Below are positions 43,837-53,133 of a DNA stretch of 64,000 bases, piece after piece (the stretch's first letter is position 1; each line of letters starts with the position of its first letter). Both the position numbers and the translations under genes were made by a program. The notes beneath the pieces were generated by a model that worked only from the letters and a program-made list of their open reading frames with translations, was not told the origin of the DNA and made no database searches. The stretch comes from Paludibacteraceae bacterium (GTDB taxonomy: Bacteria > Bacteroidota > Bacteroidia > Bacteroidales > Paludibacteraceae): the NCBI GenBank assembly GCA_017391525.1, contig JAFOYE010000009.1:16359-80358 (forward strand). The letters are read 5' to 3'.

Positions 43837-44718
43837 ATGAGAACGGATTTATTAATAAAAACTTCATTTTTATTCCGTGTGATTTTTATGTTGCTCGGTA
43901 TGATGGTTTTGGTTGCGTGTAATAAGGAAGAGCAACAAGAACAATCAAGGCAGGATATAGCTGTTGAATGCTGCGGTGCAATTTTGACATGGAATGAGAT
44001 TGATAGTTTGACTGCAGGGTATAGCCCAGAAGATAGTATGCGTGTTGTGGATGAGTATATTCGGAGTTGGGCAATAGAGCACTTGATGTACGCTGATTCT
44101 AAAGTCGTCAATAAGGATAGGATAGAGAAAATGGTAGATGATTATCGACGTTCTTTGTATGCATATGAATATGAGCAGATGTTGATAACTGAGGCTGGAG
44201 GTCAAGTGGTTGAAGATTCTACTGTAGAATCTTTCTATCAGGAGCATAAGGATCAAATTCTTTTATCTGAGATGCTTATTAAAGGTGCTTTGCTTGTTGT
44301 TCCTAACGAAGCACCTAATATGGAGGAAGTTCGTAAGTATTTGTCTAATTTGAATGATGAGAATTCCCTTGAGTGGGTGGAGAAGTATGCTTATCAATAT
44401 GGCGTTGGATATGAGTTGTTTGTGGATGAATGGAGATCTCGTGAGGAAGTTTTAGAACGTATTCCAATTGAGATGATGGAATTGGATAAAATGTTAAATA
44501 AGGGCAAACTTATCGAACTTAACGATTCAATAAATACATATTTTTTGGAAATAGATAGCTATTGTGCTGTAGGTAGTGTTATGCCTATGGATTACGCACG
44601 TAAACAGATCGAGGATAATATTCTTAGAACTCGCAATGAGGAGTTTATTCGTACAGCCCGCCAGAAGTTGTATGATGAGTCACTTAAAAATGGAAAATTA
44701 AAACGATATGCGAAATAA
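43837..44718 (+). CDS. Lipoprotein, SurA-like chaperone relative
   Basis: This 293-residue protein has a lipoprotein signal (MLLGMMVLVACN). It is helix-rich, with LTWNEIDSLTAGYSPEDSMRVVDEYIRSWAIEHLMYADSKV and a C-terminal QIEDNILRTRNEEFIRTARQKLYDESLKNGKLK, resembling the SurA/PpiD N- and C-terminal chaperone helices. No clear parvulin domain is seen. It overlaps the surA-like gene by 11 nt, so it is probably a co-acting periplasmic chaperone. Confidence 0.75.
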   Translation: MRTDLLIKTSFLFRVIFMLLGMMVLVACNKEEQQEQSRQDIAVECCGAILTWNEIDSLTAGYSPEDSMRVVDEYIRSWAIEHLMYADSKVVNKDRIEKMVDDYRRSLYAYEYEQMLITEAGGQVVEDSTVESFYQEHKDQILLSEMLIKGALLVVPNEAPNMEEVRKYLSNLNDENSLEWVEKYAYQYGVGYELFVDEWRSREEVLERIPIEMMELDKMLNKGKLIELNDSINTYFLEIDSYCAVGSVMPMDYARKQIEDNILRTRNEEFIRTARQKLYDESLKNGKLKRYAK

Positions 44719-46054
44719 ATTAATAATACTTTTTAGTCTGTTCTCTCTCTTGATTCAGGCTCAGGATAATGTAATAGACGAGGTTATTTGGATTGTTGGT
44801 GAAGAGGCAATACTCCGCAGTGAAGTTGAGGAGGAGCGTTTGCGTGCGCAGTATGAAGGCACACCTATACCAGGTGATCCGTATTGCGTTATTCCAGAGC
44901 AATTGGCTATTCAAAAACTCTTTTTGCACCAAGCGGAGTTGGATTCTATAGAGGTGAGTGAGTCGTCTGTTAGCAGTCAAGTCGATATGCGAATGAACTA
45001 TTACATCTCTCAAATTGGTAGCAAGGAGAAGATGGAGGAGTACTTCCGCAAGACTAGTAGTGAGATTCGTGAGGAAATGATGACGATGGTTCGTAACCAA
45101 ATGATAATCCAACAGATGCAGGCTAAGTTGACCGAAAATATTGATCCAACCCCTGCCGAGGTGCGTCGATTCTATAATTCTCTCTCTTCTGATTCCATTC
45201 CAATGGTGCCAGCACAGGTGGAAGTTCAGGTGTTGAGCATCGAACCTTCTGTTCCTCTAGATGAAACAGAACGTATCAAAGCACGTCTGCGTGAGTTCAC
45301 CGAGCGTGTTCACAATGGTTCTGCTGATTTTTCTATGTTAGCTCGTCTTTATTCCGAGGACGTGGAATCGGCTAAACGTGGTGGAGAGCTTGGATTTGTT
45401 GGTAAAGGACAATTGGTGACAGAGTTTGCAAATGTGGCTTTCAACCTCACAGACCCTAAACGCGTGTCTCGTGTTGTACAAACGGAGTATGGATTTCATA
45501 TCATTCAGTTGATTGAACGAAAGGGTGATCGTGTCAATTGTCGCCATATTCTTCTCAAACCTCGCGTATCAGTAGATGATAAGGTTCGTGCTATAGGCAA
45601 ACTTGATTCTATCCGCGCTTTGGTTGTGGATAGTGGTATGGTCTTCGAGACAGCAGTTGCTAGATTCTCTGAAGATAAATCTACTGTCATGAGTGGTGGT
45701 TTGATGACGAATATGAATACTGGTGCTAGCAAGTTTGAATACCAAGATCTCCCACCAGAGATAGCAAAACAGATTTATAGCCTAAAGGAGGGCGAAGTTA
45801 GCATCCCATTTGTGATGATGGATCGCACCAAAAATAAGGAGGTTTGTGTTATTGTCAAACTTAAGACTAGACGTGAGGCACATAAAGCAAATTTGGTGGA
45901 CGATTTCCAAGTTATTCGCGAGTTGCTCCAGCAGAAACTTAGTTCGGAGTGTGTAGATAAATGGATCCGCAATAAGCAGAAGGAAGTTTATATTTCTATT
46001 GATCCTGCGTGGCGTGGATGTGATTTTGAGTATCCAGGTTGGGTACATGAATAA
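44708..46054 (+). CDS. surA: Periplasmic peptidyl-prolyl isomerase SurA-like
   Basis: This 448-residue protein has a signal peptide (MRNKLIILFSLFSLLIQAQ). A SurA N-terminal helical domain spans about 25-165. The first parvulin-type domain (about 170-275) reads EVQVLSIEP...FSMLARLYSEDVESAKRGGELGFVGKGQLVTEFANVAF and YGFHIIQLIERKGD. A second follows with CRHILLKP. It helps outer-membrane proteins fold. The next genes encode an OstA-like protein and a beta-barrel, in keeping with envelope assembly. Confidence 0.92.
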   Translation: MRNKLIILFSLFSLLIQAQDNVIDEVIWIVGEEAILRSEVEEERLRAQYEGTPIPGDPYCVIPEQLAIQKLFLHQAELDSIEVSESSVSSQVDMRMNYYISQIGSKEKMEEYFRKTSSEIREEMMTMVRNQMIIQQMQAKLTENIDPTPAEVRRFYNSLSSDSIPMVPAQVEVQVLSIEPSVPLDETERIKARLREFTERVHNGSADFSMLARLYSEDVESAKRGGELGFVGKGQLVTEFANVAFNLTDPKRVSRVVQTEYGFHIIQLIERKGDRVNCRHILLKPRVSVDDKVRAIGKLDSIRALVVDSGMVFETAVARFSEDKSTVMSGGLMTNMNTGASKFEYQDLPPEIAKQIYSLKEGEVSIPFVMMDRTKNKEVCVIVKLKTRREAHKANLVDDFQVIRELLQQKLSSECVDKWIRNKQKEVYISIDPAWRGCDFEYPGWVHE

Positions 46055-46072
46055 TTGACGGGGGATTCTAAT

Positions 46073-47779
46073 TTGAGAAGAAATCTGCTCATACTACTAC
46101 TTGTCACGCTCTGTTTCGCTACTTTTGCACGACCCAAAAAGACGATGGTCTATCTTGAGCGGTCTGCTAGGTTATCTTATGATGAGAAGCGGATGCCTAA
46201 CGCACAGTTGCTATCTGGTAATGTGCGTTTTCGTCATGATTCAGTGTTGATGTATTGTGACTCGGCTTATTTCTTTGAGAAAGAGAACTCTTTGCATGCT
46301 TTTGGTCATGTACGATTAGTTCAGGGAGATACCTTGCAGGGATTTGGTAGTGAGCTTTATTATAATGGTAACACTAAGATGGCTCAGTTTCGTGGTAATG
46401 TGCGCCTTATTCACAATAGCACGATCTTGACTACCGATAGTCTTAACTATGACCGTGTAAAAGATATCGCATATTACTACACAGGTGGTACCATTAAGGA
46501 TAGTTTGAATACTCTTACATCTACTTGGGGACAATATACTCCCTATAATGATCAGGCCGTGTTTCGCGGTGATGTAGTGTTGAATCATCCTAAGTTCATT
46601 CTCACTTCGGATCAACTACATTATAATACAGCTACCTATCAAGCAGATTTGGTAAGTCCTACTCGTATTGTTTATGAAGAGGAGACTACTATTCTCTCCT
46701 CTAGAGGGTGGTACAATAGCCAAACAGAGCACTCCATGCTTCTTGAACGTTCACAGATTATTCACTCGGATGGGATGACCCTCACTGGAGATACGATCTT
46801 TTACGACAAAAAGGTGGGATATGGCAATGTGAAGGGCCATATGCAGAGTGTTGACTCTACTCACCAAGTTACCCTCTATGGCAATAGAGGTGAGATATGG
46901 GAGGAGGATAACCATGGATATGCTACGGATAGTGCGATGTTGGTTGAGTGGTCTGATTCTACTAAATACACCTATATGCATGCTGATACACTCTTTACTA
47001 ACGAGATTCCATATACGACCTATCGTTTGATGAACCACGACAGCGTACTTGTTGATTCGGTTTGGGTATTGCCAACTCCAGATACCATTTGGGTGGATAC
47101 TTCTTATATGCAAGTCCGTGCTTATTATAATGTAAGGGTCTATCGCGAGGATGTTCAGATGGTTTGTGACTCCATTCACTATAACGGACGTGACTCTATC
47201 GCTACTCTTTGTGGCAATCCAGTGTGTTGGAACGAAGATCAACAAGTATCCGCAGATACCATCATGGCATATTTCAAAAACAAAGATATAGACCTGATTC
47301 ATGGATTAGGCAATGCCATTGCTATCAAGCAGGAGGGACTTAAAGAGTTCAATCAACTTGCCGGCAAGGAGATGCTTGCTTTTATGCGGGATGGAGATAT
47401 ACACATAGTAGAAGTTAAAGGTAATGCTGAAACAGTCTTCTATCCAGAGGAAGATGATGGTTCCTACTTAGGAATCAATCGAACCCAAAGTAGTTTTGTC
47501 AAAGTCTTTTTCGAAAATAGAGAGATTCAGCATGTCCTTTTTACCACCGCTACAACAGGTGTGCTTATTCCGTTGGATCAAGCTTTGGAGGAAGAGAAAT
47601 TTTTGGTTACTTTCTTCTGGGCAGAAGAGGAACGTCCACATCAGCCCCAAGATATCTTCCTAAGACCAAATCGTACTCCTCGACCTGATGCTCAGAAGAT
47701 CTCTGCTGCAGCAGCTGAAGAGGAGGAAATAGATGAAGAAACTAAACGAAAAGGAAAAAAACGTAACAAAAGCAAGTAA
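46073..47779 (+). CDS. OstA-like / LptA-domain protein with non-ATG start
   Basis: No suitable ATG exists. The frame opens at a TTG (46055) abutting the surA stop, and a second TTG at 46073 gives an excellent signal peptide (RRNLLILLLVTLCFATFA), which I prefer. The product has about 568 residues. It has beta-jellyroll OstA-type repeats: AQLLSGNVRFRHDSVLMYCDSAYFFEKENSLHAFGHVRL, MAQFRGNVRLIHNSTILTTDSL and similar. It is the Bacteroidota OstA-like family, probably related to LPS transport. The tail is Lys-rich. Confidence 0.88.
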   Translation: MRRNLLILLLVTLCFATFARPKKTMVYLERSARLSYDEKRMPNAQLLSGNVRFRHDSVLMYCDSAYFFEKENSLHAFGHVRLVQGDTLQGFGSELYYNGNTKMAQFRGNVRLIHNSTILTTDSLNYDRVKDIAYYYTGGTIKDSLNTLTSTWGQYTPYNDQAVFRGDVVLNHPKFILTSDQLHYNTATYQADLVSPTRIVYEEETTILSSRGWYNSQTEHSMLLERSQIIHSDGMTLTGDTIFYDKKVGYGNVKGHMQSVDSTHQVTLYGNRGEIWEEDNHGYATDSAMLVEWSDSTKYTYMHADTLFTNEIPYTTYRLMNHDSVLVDSVWVLPTPDTIWVDTSYMQVRAYYNVRVYREDVQMVCDSIHYNGRDSIATLCGNPVCWNEDQQVSADTIMAYFKNKDIDLIHGLGNAIAIKQEGLKEFNQLAGKEMLAFMRDGDIHIVEVKGNAETVFYPEEDDGSYLGINRTQSSFVKVFFENREIQHVLFTTATTGVLIPLDQALEEEKFLVTFFWAEEERPHQPQDIFLRPNRTPRPDAQKISAAAAEEEEIDEETKRKGKKRNKSK

Positions 47780-47787
47780 ATACACAT

Positions 47788-48489
47788 ATGAAACGTCTAC
47801 TCATTATTGCATGTATTATCGCATCAGCTACAGTAGCTAGCGCACAAGATTTTCTTGGTTTTCAACTCGGATACGCACAACCAACTACTCGACTTAATAT
47901 AGCTGAGAATAAGAACGTCCTCACTCCTACTGCATATAATGGTCTAAAAGTCGGCTTCGTGTACGATGCCACTTGGTTCAAAGGATTTGGTGTAAGTATG
48001 GGGCTTAACTATACTTTTGGCGCTAATAGTACCGATTGGTCATCTGTAGGAAAACTTCCTTATCCTAAAACACGTAGCAAAAGTTTCTACCATCAATTGG
48101 AGATTCCTATTGACTGGCAATACAAGTTTGAGATAGCCCAAAACACATGGGTGATTCTCTATACTGGTCCTACTTTACAATGTGGATTAGATTTTACTAA
48201 GAGAAACTTTAAGGACACTGGTAAAGAAGTTTTAGTAGAGACTAATAAAAATCTCTTTTCGGTAGATGATATGAGGGACTATGCCCTTAAACGCATCAAT
48301 GTCACTTGGGGAGTTGGTGCAGGTTTTCAATACGATCGTTATTTTATTCGTGGTGGATATGATTTTGGTATCATCAATCCTTATAAAGCATATCAATTTG
48401 ACCAAGTAGTTGGTGAGGGAAACCCACGTACCCGTGGTCGTTTTGATCAATGGCAAATTAAAATTGGTATGTATCTCTGGCAATTCTAA
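47788..48489 (+). CDS. Outer-membrane beta-barrel protein (PorT-like)
   Basis: This 233-residue protein has a signal peptide (MKRLLIIACIIASATVASA). The rest alternates hydrophobic and polar residues in barrel-like strands (FLGFQLGYAQP, GVSMGLNYTFG, WVILYTGPTLQ, VTWGVGAGFQYDRYFIRGGYDFGI) and ends in an aromatic C-terminus, WQIKIGMYLWQF. It fits the PorT/outer-membrane barrel family. The specific role is unknown. Confidence 0.85.
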   Translation: MKRLLIIACIIASATVASAQDFLGFQLGYAQPTTRLNIAENKNVLTPTAYNGLKVGFVYDATWFKGFGVSMGLNYTFGANSTDWSSVGKLPYPKTRSKSFYHQLEIPIDWQYKFEIAQNTWVILYTGPTLQCGLDFTKRNFKDTGKEVLVETNKNLFSVDDMRDYALKRINVTWGVGAGFQYDRYFIRGGYDFGIINPYKAYQFDQVVGEGNPRTRGRFDQWQIKIGMYLWQF

Positions 48490-48502
48490 CCAGGATATTC
48501 AA

Positions 48503-48530
48503 CATTGAACTATAAACTTTAAACTAGAAA
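48503..48530. repeat. 7-bp array (CATTGAA, CTATAAA, CTTTAAA, CTAGAAA) before dnaG
   Basis: Four 7-bp units of form CNNNRAA end 3 nt before the dnaG ATG at 48534. Confidence 0.7.
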
Positions 48531-48533
48531 ACA

Positions 48534-50534
48534 ATGATTCCAAAAGAAACGGTCAGTCGAATATTTGAGGCTGCTAAAATCGAAGAAGTAGTTGGTCGGT
48601 ATGTTAACCTGAAAAAGCGCGGAGCCAACTTACTAGGTCTATGTCCATTCCATCACGAGAAAACCGGATCATTCACCGTCTCTCCATCCAAGGGTATTTA
48701 CAAATGTTTTGGATGTAGCAAAGCGGGAAATGCAGTTCGATTTGTTATGGATATCGAACAATGCTCTTACGTAGAGGCCCTGCGAATGATAGCCCAAATG
48801 TATCACATTACCATCGAGGAACGACAACTCACTCAGGAGGAACAGCAGAAGCAAGATGATCGTGAGTCTATGCTCTTGGTAAATGATTTTGCCAATAAGT
48901 GGTTTCAAGAACAACTCTTTCAGACTCCTGAAGGCAAAGCGGTAGCTATGAGTTATCTTTGCCAGCGGGGACTGAGGGAAGATACCATTAAACTTTTTCA
49001 AATAGGTTATTCTCCTGAGAAAACGAAATTACACGAAGTAGCTATTAAGGCTGGATATGCTGAGAGATATCTCATCAATGATGCGGAGAATCCACCTTAT
49101 GTCGGTACCGGTATCTGCTCTAAGAGTCAGGATAGAAGACTCTATGATCGTTTCCGTGGCCGTATCATCTTCCCTTTTATTTCCGTAAGTGGCAAGATTG
49201 TCGGTTTTGCCGGTCGATTGCTTGTGCAAAATGACAAAGCAGGTAAATATGTCAATTCCCCTACTTCACTTATCTACGAAAAGCACAACGAACTCTTTGG
49301 TCTCTATCAAGCTAAGCAAGAGATAGCTAAGACCAACTCCTGCTACTTGGTTGAAGGACAAATGGATGTTATTCAATTGGTACAGTCAGGAATAAAGAAT
49401 GTGGTAGCTTCTGGTGGTACGGCATTGACTGCTAGCCAGCTTCGACTTATTCATCGTTTCACAGAAAACATCACCCTTCTTTACGATGGTGATAAGGCTG
49501 GTATCAAAGCGGCTTTGCGCGGTATTGATATGATGCTTGAGGAAGGACTTAATGTGCGTATTATACTCCTACCAGAGGGAGAAGATCCAGATAGTTTTGC
49601 ACGCAAACAAAATGCTGCGGATCTGCAAGCATATCTCACCGATAATCAGCAAGATTTTATCCGATTTAAAACTCAACTTCTCAATGAGGAGGCACAACTA
49701 GATCCTACCAAACGCTCTGAGATGATAACAGCTATAGCACAGTCTATTGCTGTTATTCCTGATATCATCAAGCGTCAGGTTTATGTCAAAGAGACATCTG
49801 ATTTGCTAAGATTTCCAGAGGATGTGCTTTACAAAAAGGTAGTTGAGTTACATAAGAAGTATACTGAAAAAATTCGCGAGAAAGTTAAATCTCGTATGCC
49901 TGAGCAGCCATCTGACGAGCCCGCTATTACCCCTGAAGTTCCACCTACAATTGTGGTTCCGCAGGTTATCACTCACAAGGAGAAGAATATCATCAATCTC
50001 CTACAAGTCATAGTGCGCCATGGTGAGCATATTATTTACCGTACAGAGGAAGGACGTCCTATCTCGGTTGGCGAATATATTATTCATGAGTTATGTTCTG
50101 ACAATATCCAATTTGACAATCCGCTTTACAAACATATTGTAGACGAGTTTTCTGCTAACTATTGTGAGGGTTTTGTGGCTTCTACATTCTTTCAGTATCA
50201 CCCAGATCCGACCATCAATCAGTTTGCTACACAACTGCTAACAGACAAGTACCAACTCAGTCGTATGTATAATCGTCAAAGCGTTTCAGAGAATGTCGTT
50301 CAGGAGGTGGAAATAGATGAAACAGAAACGCTACCAGAGACAGTTCAACGCTTGCTTCTTGAACTCAAGTACACGATTGTCAATGAGCGTATAGATGCTT
50401 TACAACAAATGCTCAAGGAGGCACAGGAACGTGATGATTGGCAACTTCAAGTTACCATTCTCGAGCAAAAACCGCAGCTTGACGATATTCGTACTCAAAT
50501 CTGCAAGGCACTCGGCAACCGTGTCATCGTATAA
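48534..50534 (+). CDS. dnaG: DNA primase
   Basis: This 666-residue protein makes RNA primers for replication. The CHC2 zinc-binding domain (about 35-65) reads CPFHHEKTGSFTVSPSKGIYKCFGC. The TOPRIM core has YLVEGQMDVIQLVQSGIKNVVASGGTALT and LLYDGDKAGIKAALRGIDMMLEEGLN. The C-terminal third is helical and would contact DnaB. Confidence 0.96.
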   Translation: MIPKETVSRIFEAAKIEEVVGRYVNLKKRGANLLGLCPFHHEKTGSFTVSPSKGIYKCFGCSKAGNAVRFVMDIEQCSYVEALRMIAQMYHITIEERQLTQEEQQKQDDRESMLLVNDFANKWFQEQLFQTPEGKAVAMSYLCQRGLREDTIKLFQIGYSPEKTKLHEVAIKAGYAERYLINDAENPPYVGTGICSKSQDRRLYDRFRGRIIFPFISVSGKIVGFAGRLLVQNDKAGKYVNSPTSLIYEKHNELFGLYQAKQEIAKTNSCYLVEGQMDVIQLVQSGIKNVVASGGTALTASQLRLIHRFTENITLLYDGDKAGIKAALRGIDMMLEEGLNVRIILLPEGEDPDSFARKQNAADLQAYLTDNQQDFIRFKTQLLNEEAQLDPTKRSEMITAIAQSIAVIPDIIKRQVYVKETSDLLRFPEDVLYKKVVELHKKYTEKIREKVKSRMPEQPSDEPAITPEVPPTIVVPQVITHKEKNIINLLQVIVRHGEHIIYRTEEGRPISVGEYIIHELCSDNIQFDNPLYKHIVDEFSANYCEGFVASTFFQYHPDPTINQFATQLLTDKYQLSRMYNRQSVSENVVQEVEIDETETLPETVQRLLLELKYTIVNERIDALQQMLKEAQERDDWQLQVTILEQKPQLDDIRTQICKALGNRVIV

Positions 50535-50539
50535 TCAAT

Positions 50540-51352
50540 ATGAAACATATTCGAATCATATCACCATCTGGAGCTATCAATCCGCAGCTCATACTGCAAG
50601 CGCAGCAACGTTTGCAGTCTTGGGGCTACCATGTTACTATCGGTCAATATGCCATGCAGCAATATGGTCGCTTTGCGGGTACCATACAACAGCGCTTGAG
50701 TGATATCAATCAAGCACTAGCAGATCCTAGCATCGATATCATTTTATGTAGTCGTGGAGGATATGGATTGCAGCAGATTCTAGATAAAATTATACTACCT
50801 ACACGTTCAAAAAACGAGTGGCCATTAATAGTGGGATATTCAGATATCACCGAATTGCATAGTCTTATGGCACTCCACGGAGTACCGAGTCTGCATATGT
50901 CCATGTGTAAGAACTTGAGTGAACTTGCGGATGACGATCCTACGCTACTAGCTATGCGAGAAGCCCTTGCGGGACGTGCGCCAAGATTGTTAGATACAGA
51001 TGCTACTGTGATAGGAGGAAACTTGAGTGTGCTTTATGGACTCCAAGGAACGCCATGGGATCTCAATCATATCATCGATGCTATGGGATGTGCACCTGTT
51101 CTACTCATTGAAGATATCGATGAGACACACTACCATATTGACCGTATGATGAATAATCTTCGCTTGAGTGGCGTGTTGGGACGTATCAGCGGATTGGTAG
51201 TGGGACACTTTACCGATTGCAAAGAAGATGAGCGCATGGGATGTAGCATCGAACAGACTATTCGACAAGCAGTTCAGGACTATGACTATCCAGTTATTTT
51301 TGGTGCACCTGTAGGTCACGAGATGCCTAATATGCCTGTGCTGCTGGGCTAA
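50540..51352 (+). CDS. LD-carboxypeptidase (S66), short C-terminus
   Basis: This 270-residue protein has IRIISPSGAI, SRGGYGLQQIL, IVGYSDITELHSLMA (nucleophile Ser region), GGNLSVLYGLQGTPWDL, LLIEDIDETHYHIDRMM (Glu) and VIFGAPVGHEMPNMPVLLG (His). It cleaves the terminal D-Ala of murein tetrapeptides in the cytoplasm. Family members usually continue 15-30 residues past the LPLG-like motif, whereas this one stops right there, 4 nt from the end of the convergent gene. All three catalytic positions remain. Confidence 0.88.
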   Translation: MKHIRIISPSGAINPQLILQAQQRLQSWGYHVTIGQYAMQQYGRFAGTIQQRLSDINQALADPSIDIILCSRGGYGLQQILDKIILPTRSKNEWPLIVGYSDITELHSLMALHGVPSLHMSMCKNLSELADDDPTLLAMREALAGRAPRLLDTDATVIGGNLSVLYGLQGTPWDLNHIIDAMGCAPVLLIEDIDETHYHIDRMMNNLRLSGVLGRISGLVVGHFTDCKEDERMGCSIEQTIRQAVQDYDYPVIFGAPVGHEMPNMPVLLG

Positions 51353-51356
51353 TAGG

Positions 51357-52304
51357 TTATAGGCGAGAGGCTAGATACTCTTGTTCGCTTTGGCCTGGGG
51401 TAGGATGGAGTTGTGCTTTATTCAGTAGTCCTAAAACTTCCAAATCCATAATAGTAGAATAACCACTGCGAGCTATGATCGTGGTGGTTTTTTGCATATG
51501 ATGCACTAGTTCCTCATCCGCGAGGTAAGGTACTATAGTTATGTTCCCTCGTTGGATATGTGTATGAGGGCGATTGACTAATCCTTGTATTAATAGCATC
51601 TTTTCTCCAGTCTTAGTTGCGCGCTCTACGAGCGTTTGCTCGAACATAGTGCGTTGTGGTTCGAGTCCAGATAGGATAGCTATACTATCGTAGTTGGATA
51701 TGCCAGTCTTTGCCTGAGTCTTTGCGGCGAGATTGGAAAATCGTGAGAGGGGACCGATATACTTGACTTTGCGGTCAAAACGACCACCATGAGCAAGCAT
51801 TCCTGATAGATTTTGCTCTGCATCTGCATAGTCTGGAACCCAAACCTCGTCATACCTTTTATATATGCATGCGTGCATAGCGCGTGCGAGAGGTTGCAAC
51901 CAACGTAGACGCTTGGGCAAAATGACATATAATTGGTGGGTAATATATACACAGCGCGTTTGACGAGTGAAAAATCCAAAGCGATTATCTGAAATCACTA
52001 AATCGAAGTGTTCTATTGCCAATTGCTTGTGTAGGTAATATCTATTGCCGATGGCATGACGCACCAAGGCCGGTATAGCACGTAGGTAGAACCCTCGTTG
52101 GGCTTTGTTTTGTGTATAACGTAGCTCTAGTGAGGGTAAGTCTATTGAACGTAAGTCAGGAAAATGCTTTCGCAATAATCTTAACGAATCTCCGTCACCC
52201 GCAATTACTACCTCATCGCCAGCAGTTAGATACTGACGAATAAGTGGGATACAACGAGTGGCATGTCCAAGTCCCCAATTGAGTGGTGCGATTAGAATTT
52301 TCAT
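51357..52304 (-). CDS. Glycosyltransferase-like protein (MurG/GT28-type C-terminus)
   Basis: The start at 52304 (MKILIAPLNWGLGHATRCIPLIRQ) overlaps the upstream stop as ATGA. The 315-residue protein has a GlgA/MurG-like N-terminal GxGHATR loop and a C-terminal MLLIQGLVNRPHTHIQRGNITIVPYLADEELVHHMQKTTTIIARSGYSTIMDLEVLGL donor-site region. The acceptor is unknown. It is coupled to the radical SAM gene. Confidence 0.85.
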   Translation of the reverse strand: MKILIAPLNWGLGHATRCIPLIRQYLTAGDEVVIAGDGDSLRLLRKHFPDLRSIDLPSLELRYTQNKAQRGFYLRAIPALVRHAIGNRYYLHKQLAIEHFDLVISDNRFGFFTRQTRCVYITHQLYVILPKRLRWLQPLARAMHACIYKRYDEVWVPDYADAEQNLSGMLAHGGRFDRKVKYIGPLSRFSNLAAKTQAKTGISNYDSIAILSGLEPQRTMFEQTLVERATKTGEKMLLIQGLVNRPHTHIQRGNITIVPYLADEELVHHMQKTTTIIARSGYSTIMDLEVLGLLNKAQLHPTPGQSEQEYLASRL

Positions 52305-53059
52305 GCACAAACAATGACGTCTATCCCCTTATCACGCAATGGTTGAGCTATCTGCTGCATTTGCTCTGCAGGAACCTTAGATAAGGTCTGTAGGGGTGTT
52401 GTACGATCGATGACATAGATCATCACCTGCTTTGGGTGTAATACTTCTATGATTTGATACCATGCTTGAAGTTCCTCTGAGGTGGTATTGTCAATGATTT
52501 GTCCTTGATATTCACCACGTAAGAAGCAGGTTTGTAGGGTGAAGTCACCATCAAACTGCTGCAGACGTTCTACTATCTGCTCAACGCTGAGATTAGGGTT
52601 GACTGGTTGATCAATCAAACGCATCGTATCGTCGATAGCAGAATCTAGTTTGAGTATACGGTTGTCGCAGAGACGTAAGGCTTCTACCACATCCTCTCGC
52701 ATGAGTTGGGTGGAATTGCTGAGTACTGATATTTTTGCTTCAGGACAATATAGGTCACGTAGTTCACAGGTATCTTGGATGATACCTAGAAAATTAGGAT
52801 GAAGAGTTGGTTCGCCATTGCCGCTGAAAGTGATGACGTTGAGTGGAGTGTTTAGATTTTGGAGTTGAGCCTTTAGAGCGTCGCGCACTTGCTCGCGTGT
52901 CGGAAGTTGTGGATGTGAAACAGGTTGATTCCAACCACACTCACAATATACGCAGTCGAAGGTACACAATTTCGCATTAGTAGGCATCAAATTGATGCCT
53001 AGCGAAACGCCTAGACGACGTGAATGGATAGGACCATAAACGATACTTGTAAATAGCAT
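52301..53059 (-). CDS. Radical SAM protein
   Basis: This 252-residue protein has the CxxxCxxC cluster motif as LCTFDCVYCECGWNQ near residue 33, then TFSGNGEPTLHPNF and LKLDSAIDDTMRLIDQPVNPNLS, similar to small radical SAM proteins of unknown substrate. It precedes the glycosyltransferase with a 4-nt overlap, so the two may modify or build the same molecule. That link is inference. Confidence 0.88.
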   Translation of the reverse strand: MLFTSIVYGPIHSRRLGVSLGINLMPTNAKLCTFDCVYCECGWNQPVSHPQLPTREQVRDALKAQLQNLNTPLNVITFSGNGEPTLHPNFLGIIQDTCELRDLYCPEAKISVLSNSTQLMREDVVEALRLCDNRILKLDSAIDDTMRLIDQPVNPNLSVEQIVERLQQFDGDFTLQTCFLRGEYQGQIIDNTTSEELQAWYQIIEVLHPKQVMIYVIDRTTPLQTLSKVPAEQMQQIAQPLRDKGIDVIVCA

Positions 53060-53116
53060 GTTATTAATGTTTTGTGCAAAATTACTATTTTTTTTTCATA
53101 TCTCAAAAAAAAGTTG

Positions 53117-53124
53117 TATCTTTG
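53117..53124 (+). promoter_or_regulatory. -7 box (TATCTTTG) for the TPR/PD40 gene
   Basis: TATCTTTG followed by CAG lies 9 nt before the ATG at 53134. The -33 region is T-rich without a clear TTG. Confidence 0.65.
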
Positions 53125-53133
53125 CAGCAGATT

